Below, piece after piece: positions 26,181-36,687 of a DNA stretch of 64,000 nucleotides (position 1 is the first letter of the stretch; every line of letters begins with the position of its first letter). Source of the stretch: Corynebacterium terpenotabidum Y-11 (GTDB lineage: Bacteria; Actinomycetota; Actinomycetes; Mycobacteriales; Mycobacteriaceae); contig NC_021663.1 of assembly GCF_000418365.1 (NCBI RefSeq), positions 1,984,001 through 2,048,000 of the forward strand, written 5' to 3'. The notes under the pieces are model-generated. The model had not been told where the DNA came from and searched no databases. It worked only from the letters and a program-made list of their open reading frames with translations. Made by a program: the position numbers and the translations under genes.

Positions 26181-26699
26181 ATGCGCACAGAACCGACAGA
26201 CACCTGGGCAACGCGGGTGAGGGAAGCCGGGCTCCGGGCCACACCGGGCCGGGTCGTCACCCTGCGCTTTCTCGACTCCCACCCACACAGCACCACCGCC
26301 CAGGTCCATGCTGGTATCTGCACGGAACTCCCGACCATCTCCCTGCAGTCCGTTCACAACGTCGTGAACGATCTGAGCGTATGCGGCCTGCTGCGTCGTA
26401 TCGACCTGCCCGGCACCGGCGGCGCACGGTACGAGACAGACCACGCCGACAACCACCACCACATCCAGTGTGTAGCCTGCGGACGTCTTGAGGACGTCGA
26501 ATGCGCCATCGGTGCGGCCCCCTGCCTCACCCCGTCCCCGGTGGACGGCATGTCCACCATCTTGTCCGCAGAAATCACCTTCCGCGCCCTCTGCGACGAC
26601 TGTGCCCGCACCCGGGCACACTCGACCGCCCCCGCTGTCGCGGCCCCATCGAGTCGGTTGACAACCGGCACCACAACCAGGAGTGATCTCCATGACTGA
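26181..26699 (+). CDS. furA: Fur-family regulator FurA (catalase-linked)
   Basis: 172 residues. Winged-helix N-terminus ([37 protein letters not shown]) and a C-terminal metal domain with the His-rich NHHHIQC and two CxxC pairs (CVAC, CDDC). FurA represses katG and itself and is released by peroxide or metal status. It overlaps katG by 8 nt (ATGACTGA), so the two are co-translated. The tail of about 25 residues is Thr/Ser/Ala-rich and longer than usual. AAGGAG 4 nt before ATG. Confidence 0.93.
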   Translation: MRTEPTDTWATRVREAGLRATPGRVVTLRFLDSHPHSTTAQVHAGICTELPTISLQSVHNVVNDLSVCGLLRRIDLPGTGGARYETDHADNHHHIQCVACGRLEDVECAIGAAPCLTPSPVDGMSTILSAEITFRALCDDCARTRAHSTAPAVAAPSSRLTTGTTTRSDLHD

Positions 26700-28938
26700 C
26701 CAGAACATCGACCAGACCGGCTGCCCGTTCGACCATTCCGGAGCCGCGATGACCGGCACCCCGGACGATCGGATGCCGCTGCCGACCGAAGGCGACGCCA
26801 ACCAGAAATGGTGGCCGAAGCGGCTGAACCTCCGCCTGCTGGCGCACAATCCACAGGAGCTTCGGCCGACCGACTCCGACTTCGACTACGCCGCCGAATT
26901 CCAGTCCCTGGACCTCCCCGAGGTCAAGAAGGACATCGCGGAGGTCCTGACCACCTCGCAGTCCTGGTGGCCCGCCGACTTCGGCAACTACGGCCCACTG
27001 ATCATCCGCATGGCCTGGCACTCTGCCGGTACCTACCGCTCCTCCGACGGACGCGGTGGCGGCGGTACCGGTCAGCAGCGCTTCGCTCCGCTGAACAGCT
27101 GGCCGGACAACGCAGGCCTGGACAAGGCCCGTCGCGTTCTGTGGCCGGTCAAGAAGAAGTACGGCCGCAAGCTGTCCTGGGGTGACCTCATGATCCTGGC
27201 CGGCAACGTCGCCCTGGAGACCATGGGCTTCACCACCGCCGGCTACAGCGGCGGCCGCGAAGATGTCTGGGAACCGGAGGACGTGTTCTGGGGAGCGGAG
27301 ACCGACTGGCTCGGCACCGACGCCCGCTACTCCGGAACCAACTCCACCAGCCGCGAGCTGCAGAAGCCCTTCGGCGCCACCACCATGGGACTGATCTACG
27401 TCAACCCGGAGGGGCCCGAAGGCAACATGGATCCGTTGGCTGCCGCACAGGACATCCGGGAGACCTTCGCCCGCATGGGCATGAACGACGAGGAGACCGT
27501 CGCTCTGATCGCCGGTGGCCACACCTTCGGCAAGACCCACGGTGCTGCGCCCGAGGACGATTACACCGGCGAGTCCCCCGAGGGTGCGCCCATGGAGGAG
27601 CAGGGCCTGGGCTGGAAGAACAGCTTCAACTCCGGAAAGGGAGACGACCAGATCTCCTCCGGTCTGGAGGTCACCTGGACCTATCACCCGACCCGGTGGG
27701 ACAACGAGTTCTTCCACATCCTCTTCGCCTACGACTGGGAGCCGGTCACCGGTGAGGGCGGTCACGGCCACTGGCGTCCGACGGATAACGGCGGCGCGGA
27801 CATGGTCCCGCTGGCTCACTCCGACGGTCGTCGGGAACCCCGCATGCTCACCACCGACATCACGCTGCGCGTCGATCCGGTCTACGAAGCGATTTCGCGC
27901 CGGTTCAAGGAGGACCAGGGCGCGTTCAGCGACGCCTTCGCCCGTGCCTGGTTCAAGCTCACCCACCGTGACATGGGACCGTCCACCCGTTACCTCGGCC
28001 CTGAGGTCCCCTCCGAGGAGTACATCTGGCAGGACCCGGTGCCCGCCGCCTCCGGAGAGCAGATCACCCCCGCCGAGGTCGCGGAACTGAAGAAGGCCGT
28101 GCTGGCCAGTGGACTCAGCATCTCTGAGCTGGTGAAGACCGCCTGGGCGTCAATCTCCACATTCCGTGGGACCGACTTCCGCGGCGGTGCCAACGGGGCC
28201 CGGATCCGTCTGGAGCCCCAGCGCAACTGGGAGGTCAATGAGCCCACCGAGCTGGCCCGCGCCATCGACGTCCTCGAGAACGTCCGCTCGGAGTTCAACG
28301 CCGGGCGCACGGACCGTCAGGTCTCCCTGGCCGACCTCATCGTCCTGGCCGGTGGTGCCGCCATCGAACAGGCCGCCGCGGACGCCGGCACCCCGATCGA
28401 GGTGCCCTTCACCCCGGGTCGCACGGATACGACCCAGGAGAACACCGATGTCGACACCTTCGCCTACCTCGAGCCGGCCGCCGACGGTTTCCGCAACTAC
28501 GTGCGCGACGGTCTGGATGTCCCCGCCGAGCACCTGCTCGTCGACAAGGCTGATCTGCTGGGTCTCACCGCTCCGCAGATGACCGCGCTGCTCGGTGGTC
28601 TGCGTGCCCTGGGCGCGACCTACGGCAACTCCACGGCCGGTGTGCTCACCGACCGCCCTGGGGTGCTGACGAATGACTTCTTCGTCAACATCCTGGAGCT
28701 CGGCAACGACTGGACCCCGGAGGACGCGGCCTCGACGACCTTCGTCTGCACCGACTCGGCGACCGGCGAGGAGAAGTGGACCGCCACCCGCGCCGACCTG
28801 GTCTTCGCCTCGAACTCCGAGCTGCGCGCCCTCGCCGAGGTTTACGCCTCCGACGACGCCACCGACAAGTTCCTCGCGGACTTCGTCGCCGCCTGGGCGC
28901 AGGTCAGTGAGGCTGACCGCTTCGACCTGCACCGGTAG
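26692..28938 (+). CDS. katG: Bifunctional catalase-peroxidase KatG
   Basis: 748 residues, the normal length for the two-domain enzyme. Distal haem pocket [10 protein letters not shown] has Arg106, Trp109 and His110; proximal haem ligand His277 is in [12 protein letters not shown]. The Tyr of [12 protein letters not shown], together with Trp109 and a downstream Met, would form the Met-Tyr-Trp adduct. The second, haem-free domain spans about residues 440-748. It destroys hydrogen peroxide. AGGAG lies 8 nt before ATG 26692; a GTG at 26683 is in frame but lies upstream of nothing resembling a binding site. Many corynebacteria use a monofunctional catalase instead, so this furA-katG cassette is notable. 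Confidence 0.96.
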   Translation: MTDQNIDQTGCPFDHSGAAMTGTPDDRMPLPTEGDANQKWWPKRLNLRLLAHNPQELRPTDSDFDYAAEFQSLDLPEVKKDIAEVLTTSQSWWPADFGNYGPLIIRMAWHSAGTYRSSDGRGGGGTGQQRFAPLNSWPDNAGLDKARRVLWPVKKKYGRKLSWGDLMILAGNVALETMGFTTAGYSGGREDVWEPEDVFWGAETDWLGTDARYSGTNSTSRELQKPFGATTMGLIYVNPEGPEGNMDPLAAAQDIRETFARMGMNDEETVALIAGGHTFGKTHGAAPEDDYTGESPEGAPMEEQGLGWKNSFNSGKGDDQISSGLEVTWTYHPTRWDNEFFHILFAYDWEPVTGEGGHGHWRPTDNGGADMVPLAHSDGRREPRMLTTDITLRVDPVYEAISRRFKEDQGAFSDAFARAWFKLTHRDMGPSTRYLGPEVPSEEYIWQDPVPAASGEQITPAEVAELKKAVLASGLSISELVKTAWASISTFRGTDFRGGANGARIRLEPQRNWEVNEPTELARAIDVLENVRSEFNAGRTDRQVSLADLIVLAGGAAIEQAAADAGTPIEVPFTPGRTDTTQENTDVDTFAYLEPAADGFRNYVRDGLDVPAEHLLVDKADLLGLTAPQMTALLGGLRALGATYGNSTAGVLTDRPGVLTNDFFVNILELGNDWTPEDAASTTFVCTDSATGEEKWTATRADLVFASNSELRALAEVYASDDATDKFLADFVAAWAQVSEADRFDLHR

Positions 28939-28944
28939 AGTCCT

Positions 28945-28983
28945 CTGACCCCGGCGGGACGCCACTGCGTCCCCCGGGGTCAG
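28945..28983. terminator. Long hairpin after katG
   Basis: CTGACCCCGG plus GGGACGC on the left pairs with GCGTCCC plus CCGGGGTCAG on the right, with a single bulged C and a 4-nt loop. It separates katG from the convergent DUF6912 gene and can serve both directions. Confidence 0.75.
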
Positions 28984-28997
28984 GTGTGTTCGGCCCC

Positions 28998-29522
28998 TTA
29001 GAGCAGGTCGACGAGGATCCCGAGTTCCCGGGCGTCGTACCAGCTCATGAGATTGTCCTCGCAGTCGCCGAGGGTGATCTCGGCGTCCTCGTCCCCCAGG
29101 TCAGCGGCGTCGACCACGTCGATCGCCGCGGCCGTGGCCGCCTCATTGCCCTCATCGTCGACGTGGATCGCCACCAGCTGGTCCACCTCGAGGATCGACG
29201 GGGACAGTGTGACCACCGCTTCCCCCTTGTCCGGGGTCGCGGTCACGACAGCCGCCGGCAGATCCGCGGAGATGACCACCCGACGGTGGGGGAATCGCGC
29301 TTCGCCACCAGCGGTGAGCAGGCGCAGGGACGCCCGGGAGGCCTCCAGGAACGCCTGGTACTCGATCTCCTCCTCGTCCCCGGCGGTGAAGAACTCCTGC
29401 AATGCCGGGGTGAGGGCGAACCCCACGCCGGAGCGCACCGGCATCTGCCCTTCCCTGGCGAGAACGCCGAGCATGTCGAAGGTGGCCGGGAGGTAGACCC
29501 GCACGGATTCGGTGGCGGACAT
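28998..29522 (-). CDS. DUF6912 family protein, unknown function
   Basis: 174 residues, acidic, soluble; starts VRVYLPATFDMLGVLAREGQMPVRSGVGFALTP in segments typical of DUF6912, an actinobacterial family with no known role. No catalytic motif. It follows the HAD-like gene with a 2-nt gap, so the pair forms a two-gene operon. The ATG is preceded by AAGGG. Confidence 0.75.
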   Translation of the reverse strand: MSATESVRVYLPATFDMLGVLAREGQMPVRSGVGFALTPALQEFFTAGDEEEIEYQAFLEASRASLRLLTAGGEARFPHRRVVISADLPAAVVTATPDKGEAVVTLSPSILEVDQLVAIHVDDEGNEAATAAAIDVVDAADLGDEDAEITLGDCEDNLMSWYDARELGILVDLL

Positions 29523-29524
29523 GG

Positions 29525-29935
29525 TCAGAAGGTCCCTTCGAGACCGAGCAGACCGGTGATCTCGACAATCGCCCGGTCGAACTGCTGGTAGTACACGCCG
29601 ATCAGACCGGACTCCACCGCTCCCTTGATGTTGAGGATCGAGTCGTCGATGAGAATGCAGTCGTTCACCGGAACCTCAAGCCGGTCCGCGGTGATCCGGA
29701 AGATCTCCGGGTCCGGCTTGTCCACCCCGACCTCACCGGACAGGACGACTGTGTCGACGTAGCCGGCATCCTCCCAGCTGCGGATCGGGTCCGCACCCGG
29801 GCCGCCCGGGTCGTTGGAGAGAATGGCGGTGCCGTAACCGGCGTCCTTCGCGGCGGTGAGGACCTTACGCCAGCGTCGGCGGTCCTCCTCCGCCCCGTCG
29901 AGGACGCCGCAGTAGTCCACAATCAGTGCTCGCAT
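29525..29935 (-). CDS. HAD-superfamily hydrolase-like protein with altered motif I
   Basis: 136 residues. HAD fold markers: motif I VDYCGVLDG near the N-terminus, motif II ILSND, motif III/IV region GVDKPDPEIF and ILIDDSILNIKGA. In motif I the second Asp of DxD is Cys (D-Y-C), so the acid/base residue of phosphatases is missing; the nucleophile Asp is kept. It may be a non-phosphatase HAD or a binding protein. It is shorter than typical because it lacks a cap insertion. Upstream of DUF6912 in an operon. Confidence 0.8.
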   Translation of the reverse strand: MRALIVDYCGVLDGAEEDRRRWRKVLTAAKDAGYGTAILSNDPGGPGADPIRSWEDAGYVDTVVLSGEVGVDKPDPEIFRITADRLEVPVNDCILIDDSILNIKGAVESGLIGVYYQQFDRAIVEITGLLGLEGTF

Positions 29936-29981
29936 ACCCCGTATTGTGCCATGCCCACCCCCGAGGGCGCCCGGCACGGTC

Positions 29982-29987
29982 TAGGAT
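29982..29987 (+). promoter_or_regulatory. -10 box TAGGAT, leaderless-type promoter of the Rv3235-type gene
   Basis: TAGGAT ends 7 nt before ATG 29995; no separate Shine-Dalgarno is visible. Confidence 0.45.
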
Positions 29988-29994
29988 GTGGCCC

Positions 29995-30501
29995 ATGGGG
30001 ACCACGGGGAAAGACACCAGAGATACAGCACCGGTACCCGGATTCGTGTACCTGCGTCGGCCTGCCGGACAGGCCACGGTGCCCGATCGGGGGCCGGGGG
30101 ACGATCCCGGCGGGACTGGCCCCGACAGTGGGGCGCTGCTCTCCGGAATCACCGGCTCGTCGGGGGCTCGCGCCGCAGCGACGGCCGAGATCAGTCGACT
30201 GCTCACCCTGTGGCTCGACGCCTTCGACGGACGCCGCCCGGTCACCGCACTGCGTCGCGGCCCCTTCTCTCCTGTCGTCCTGGACCATCTCCGCGGCCAG
30301 ATCCGGGGCCAGATCCGGGATTCTGTCGGCGCTCGCGCCGGTTCCCCCTCCCGACTGTTGCGGGTACACCTGCCTCCGTCGCACCACCGACGGCTGGCCT
30401 TCACCGCCAGTGCCGCGGTCGACGGGCGGGTCCGGGCATTGGTCGGTCACCTTGCCCGGTACGACGCCCGGTGGCGGGTCGAGAGCGTCACCCTGTTGTG
30501 A
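29995..30501 (+). CDS. Rv3235 family protein, unknown function
   Basis: 168 residues. A low-complexity N-terminal third rich in Pro/Gly/Asp is followed by a conserved helical C-terminal domain (EISRLLTLWLDAFDGRRPVTALRRG and LRVHLPPSHHRRLAF). The end, ARYDARWRVESVTLL, is typical of the Rv3235 family found beside secA1 in actinobacteria. Likely cytosolic and basic. It ends 3 nt before the convergent secA stop. The in-frame ATG at 29986 overlaps the presumed -10 box, so 29995 is preferred. Confidence 0.78.
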   Translation: MGTTGKDTRDTAPVPGFVYLRRPAGQATVPDRGPGDDPGGTGPDSGALLSGITGSSGARAAATAEISRLLTLWLDAFDGRRPVTALRRGPFSPVVLDHLRGQIRGQIRDSVGARAGSPSRLLRVHLPPSHHRRLAFTASAAVDGRVRALVGHLARYDARWRVESVTLL

Positions 30502-30504
30502 GAA

Positions 30505-33078
<2,574 letters not shown>

Positions 33079-33155
33079 GTGCTGCCTGTCCTTCTGCTGT
33101 CGCCCGGACACAGGACCGGGCGTGAGTGGTCGTGGGTGATCTGAGTCAAACCGTC

Positions 33156-33161
33156 AGTATA
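33156..33161 (-). promoter_or_regulatory. -10 box TATACT of the secA promoter
   Basis: TATACT on the minus strand, close to the TATAAT consensus, with start expected near 33150 and a leader of about 70 nt. The -35 region is weak. Confidence 0.5.
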
Positions 33162-33232
33162 CCGATTCCGGGCCCCCGGACGCCGCTCCATCCCCCGATT
33201 CCGCCCGGGGCACCGAGCCCCACACGAAAACA

Positions 33233-33267
33233 CCACCCCGACCGGTGCCGGGCATCGGTCGGGGTGG
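33233..33267 (-). terminator. Intrinsic terminator after hpf
   Basis: Perfect 12-bp stem CCACCCCGACCG / CGGTCGGGGTGG with an 11-nt loop, followed on the minus strand by GTGTTTTCG. It ends the hpf transcript before the secA promoter. Confidence 0.8.
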
Positions 33268-33290
33268 GGTGGCTGCGTCACCAACGGTGA

Positions 33291-33971
33291 TTACTCACCG
33301 GTCTGGACGACAGGCGCCTTGAGGGCGATGAGGCCGTAGTCGTAGGCACGACGACGGTAGACCACGGACGGCTTCCCGGTCTCCTCATTGACGAAGAGGT
33401 AGAAGTCGTGACCGACGAGCTCCATCTCGCTGAGCGCCTCGTCGACACTCATCGGGGTGGCCGGGTGCTCCTTCTCACGGACGACCTGGCCCGGGAGGAA
33501 CTGGTCGGCGTAGGGGTCGACATCGAACGGACCCGGGGTCGCCTGCGGAGCTTCCGCCTCCTGCGCCAGCTCAGCGGTGGCCTCCCCGACGGAGACCGGC
33601 GCACGGTGCCCGGAGCGGGAAATGCGACGACGGGCCTTGACCTTGCGCAGGGAGCGCTCCATCTTCGCTACGGCCGCCTCGAGTGCCGCGTAGAAGGAAT
33701 CCTCCTTCGCCTCGGCGCGGGCGATGTGGCCCTTGCCGGACGCGGTGATCTGGATGCGGTCGGACTCATCGGAACGACGCGGGTTGCGCTCGTGCTGAAG
33801 CTCGACATGGAAATAGGTGAGGGTCGGGTCCAGCCGCTCCACCTTGGCGAGCTTCGTGTTCACGCGTTCCGCGAAGTGCTCCGGGATCTCGACGTTACGA
33901 CCGGTGATCTCAACCTGGGCCTCCGGGGCGACGACGCCCTCAACTGCGGTGGCCTGCTCGTTGACAGCCAT
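33291..33971 (-). CDS. hpf: Long-form ribosome hibernation promoting factor
   Basis: 226 residues. N-terminal S30AE domain (VEITGRNVEIPEHFAERVNTKLAKVERLDP and the DSFYAALEAAVAKMERSLRKVKARRR region). An Ala/Glu/Pro linker (about 140-170) leads to the C-terminal dimerisation domain (MSVDEALSEMELVGHDFYLFVNEETGKPSVVYRRRAYDYGLIAL, in parts). It pairs 70S ribosomes into inactive 100S dimers in stationary phase. GGGAGG lies 6 nt before ATG 33971. Single-gene transcript with its own terminator. Confidence 0.95.
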   Translation of the reverse strand: MAVNEQATAVEGVVAPEAQVEITGRNVEIPEHFAERVNTKLAKVERLDPTLTYFHVELQHERNPRRSDESDRIQITASGKGHIARAEAKEDSFYAALEAAVAKMERSLRKVKARRRISRSGHRAPVSVGEATAELAQEAEAPQATPGPFDVDPYADQFLPGQVVREKEHPATPMSVDEALSEMELVGHDFYLFVNEETGKPSVVYRRRAYDYGLIALKAPVVQTGE

Positions 33972-34151
33972 GCTCAACCTCCCGAATCCTGGTCACCGGG
34001 TCCGGGGCCGGATGCCCTGGCGAACCCTGAACGGTGACCTTTCCTGTGCCACCCACACTACCTGCCCCCGGGGTTCGACGGGGGGATCCCCCGGGTGTCG
34101 TCATCCCCCGGAAACTCCCCCGGATGTCAGGTCCGCGCCTGTCTCTGCCGG

Positions 34152-34871
34152 TCATGACCGCGCCACCACCACCCCCGACCGGGGAATGACGCCCCGGCCC
34201 GCGAGCGCCAGGGAGAATCCGGACAACGTCGCGCCGGTCGTACATACGTCGTCGATGAGACAGGCCGCCGCTCCCGGGGTCCGCAGCAGGCGCCGGACCC
34301 GGCCCACTGCCGTCGTGTCCAGACACAGCGAGCGGGCCAGATTTCCGGCCCGGCGAACCCGCGACAATCCCACCGAATCCGACGCCCACTCGCCCAGAAC
34401 CGCGACAGGCACCGCACACGCGTCCCCGCCGAGTCCGGACGCCGCGACCGCCGCAGCCCGGGCGACGATGCAGCCGCCTCTGGCCCGCGCCGCCGACGGT
34501 CGCGTCGGTGCCGGCAGCAGAACCACCGGCGCCAGCCGCGGATCCGGCAGCTCACCGACCGTGACCAGATGACGCACCACACCGGCGATCACCTCCCCCA
34601 GGACCTGCACAGCATCGGGACGGTGGTGGTCCTTCGCGGCCAGTACCAGCGCCCGGTGGACCCCACCGTAGGGTCCGGCCGCAGACACCGGCGGATGCCC
34701 GGTGCCGTCCACCCGCTCCGGGGGCCGACGCAGTGCTGCAGCGCAGTCCCGGCACACGCCTGCCCCGACCGCCACCGGAACCACGGCGGTTCCGGCGCAG
34801 CCGGGGCAGTCACGGCGCCACACCAGTTCCGCGGCGTCCTCGACCACGTCCCACCACCCCCTGATCCCCAT
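34152..34871 (-). CDS. ComF-family phosphoribosyltransferase-like protein
   Basis: 239 residues. An N-terminal zinc ribbon (CPGC and CRDC) is followed by a type I phosphoribosyltransferase fold with the PRPP loop CLIDDVCTTGATL. ComF-like proteins are linked to DNA uptake or nucleotide salvage, but in actinobacteria the role is unclear. The N-terminal half is Ala/Arg/Gly-rich. It starts 16 nt after lpqB and is probably the last gene of the mtrA-mtrB-lpqB transcript, the same arrangement as Rv3242c-Rv3246c. Confidence 0.88.
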   Translation of the reverse strand: MGIRGWWDVVEDAAELVWRRDCPGCAGTAVVPVAVGAGVCRDCAAALRRPPERVDGTGHPPVSAAGPYGGVHRALVLAAKDHHRPDAVQVLGEVIAGVVRHLVTVGELPDPRLAPVVLLPAPTRPSAARARGGCIVARAAAVAASGLGGDACAVPVAVLGEWASDSVGLSRVRRAGNLARSLCLDTTAVGRVRRLLRTPGAAACLIDDVCTTGATLSGFSLALAGRGVIPRSGVVVARS

Positions 34872-34887
34872 GCCCCCACCTCCTGGC

Positions 34888-36687
34888 TCAGCGCACCGTC
34901 ACCGGGACCGCCCGAGCCCCCTGCAGAGCGGGGACCTCGCGCCAGAAGTTGTCGGAGGTGTCCGTCGTCCCGGACCCGGTCGCCGCGGAGTCGATCTGCA
35001 GCAGGGCCCGGCCGTCGAGGATGTAGTCGTTGGAGTCGGTCGATGCCACTGCCACGACCGGTGCCGTGACATTGCGCGAGGTCAGCTGGGTCTGCTCGGA
35101 GCCGTCCACGCTGACGACCCACACCGGGGTGTCGTTGGCCCTCGTCCCGACCAGTAGGGCGCCGTCGGGACGCCAGCCGACCGAAACGGCGGTGTCCCCC
35201 AGGTTCGGTGCCACGGCCACCGGTGTTCCGAGCCTCGGCCCGGCAGAGTCCTCTCCACCGTCGGAACTCTGCAGCCCGGCGGTGTTCTCCAGCACGCTGA
35301 CATACAGCCGTCCGTTGATGATCATCGCCGCCCGCGTCCCGTCACGGGACACGGTGAACTCGCTGATCGTCGGATCGTCGAGATCGAGCACGTCAAGGGT
35401 GCGGAAGTCGACGGTGGTCTCCGTCATCCCACCGGTCGCCGCCCGCACCCACCGCAGCACCTGCGTCCCGTCGGCGACCGCGTAGAGATTCTGACTGTCG
35501 GCGGTCCAGGAGGGACGGGAGAGCTGGTCAGCGGTGTGGACGGTCACGGCCGTGCCGCCGATGTCTCCGACGAGCATCCGCCGTTCATCGTCACCCTGTC
35601 CGGACACCGCGGCGACGGTCCCGTCAGCGGCGTAGGCGGCAGACTCCAGTTCACCGGAACCGGTCCATCCGGGGAGGGTCTGGGCAGTATCATCCACCTC
35701 GACCAGCGCACCGTCGCGCAGCGCGCGCAGTGGCTGATCGGGCACGGTGTGCGGATTGAAGTCCTGCGCGTCGTCAACGCTCCAGGTGTCCAGCTGACCG
35801 GCGTCCGCGGTCGCGATGGGGACGCCGTCGGCGAGGATGTGGTACGGACCGCGGACGTCGGAATCAGCGAGGGTCCAGATGATCTGGGCGGCCAGGGCCT
35901 CCATGTCCTCGGAGGAGACCGCGGACAGGCCCGACAGGTCGACGGTGAACTCCCCGTCCGTGCCCGTACGTGCCTGAGCCACCACTCCCTCGGGGAAGGC
36001 GGATTCCACCCCGTTGGTCAGCGTGTCACGCGGACCTGCCGCCAGCAGGGAGATCAGGGACGTCCCCACATTCTCCTGACGCGAGTAGGTCCACCGTCGG
36101 TCCGGAACGAGGAACTGCCAGGTGGGGTCGAGGAAGTACACGTCGCGGGGCTGGTAGGTGGAGGTGAAGTCACTACGGTCCATGATCACCCCGGACGGCA
36201 GACTGTCGATCCGCCACTCCCCGTCGACGAGGACAAGGTCGATCGTGTCCTCGTAGGACCGGTAGCTGGCCTGGAAGGCGCCGCCGGTCCCGAGGGTGCC
36301 GATGACCGTGCCACGGACGGTGTACGTCATCCGGTTGTCGGACGCCGCCCCCTCGGCGTTGAGGTCGATCCGGTCGAGAATGAGGGTACCGGTGGCATCC
36401 TGCCACTGGTCGGCCTCCTCGGGGCTGAGAAACTCGCGGGCCGCCTGGTGGTTGTTCAACGGGTGGGCGGACGCCGAGAAGAATGACCGCAGCAGCAGGT
36501 CGGGGGCCTGCCCGGGCTGGGGGGTGGGCACGTTGTCCAGGCTGGGGGACGCCGCGTAGGAGCTGATCACCTCCGGGGTGGAGCTGCCGGGGATCGTCGC
36601 ACAGCCGGCCGTACCGGCGAGAGCCGCGACCGTGAGCACGCTGAGGCCGACCCGGAGCACCGGGCGGGATGTTCGCTGGTCAGTCAT
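34888..36687 (-). CDS. lpqB: Lipoprotein LpqB (MtrB accessory, GerMN and beta-propeller domains)
   Basis: 599 residues. Type II signal peptide with lipobox GTAGC (Cys29), then an N-terminal GerMN domain (about 50-330) and a C-terminal propeller-like LpqB domain (repeats around TLPGWTGSGELESAAYA and PSWTADSQNLYAVADG). LpqB interacts with the sensor MtrB and modulates MtrA activity in mycobacteria. It starts inside the mtrB stop region: the 8-nt overlap ATGACTGA has GGAGG 6 nt upstream. Surface-anchored, outer face of the membrane. Confidence 0.94.
   Translation of the reverse strand: MTDQRTSRPVLRVGLSVLTVAALAGTAGCATIPGSSTPEVISSYAASPSLDNVPTPQPGQAPDLLLRSFFSASAHPLNNHQAAREFLSPEEADQWQDATGTLILDRIDLNAEGAASDNRMTYTVRGTVIGTLGTGGAFQASYRSYEDTIDLVLVDGEWRIDSLPSGVIMDRSDFTSTYQPRDVYFLDPTWQFLVPDRRWTYSRQENVGTSLISLLAAGPRDTLTNGVESAFPEGVVAQARTGTDGEFTVDLSGLSAVSSEDMEALAAQIIWTLADSDVRGPYHILADGVPIATADAGQLDTWSVDDAQDFNPHTVPDQPLRALRDGALVEVDDTAQTLPGWTGSGELESAAYAADGTVAAVSGQGDDERRMLVGDIGGTAVTVHTADQLSRPSWTADSQNLYAVADGTQVLRWVRAATGGMTETTVDFRTLDVLDLDDPTISEFTVSRDGTRAAMIINGRLYVSVLENTAGLQSSDGGEDSAGPRLGTPVAVAPNLGDTAVSVGWRPDGALLVGTRANDTPVWVVSVDGSEQTQLTSRNVTAPVVAVASTDSNDYILDGRALLQIDSAATGSGTTDTSDNFWREVPALQGARAVPVTVR

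Noticed and set aside
29986-29988. ATG 29986 as start of the Rv3235-type gene
   Set aside because: It overlaps the presumed -10 box TAGGAT; ATG 29995 fits the leaderless spacing.
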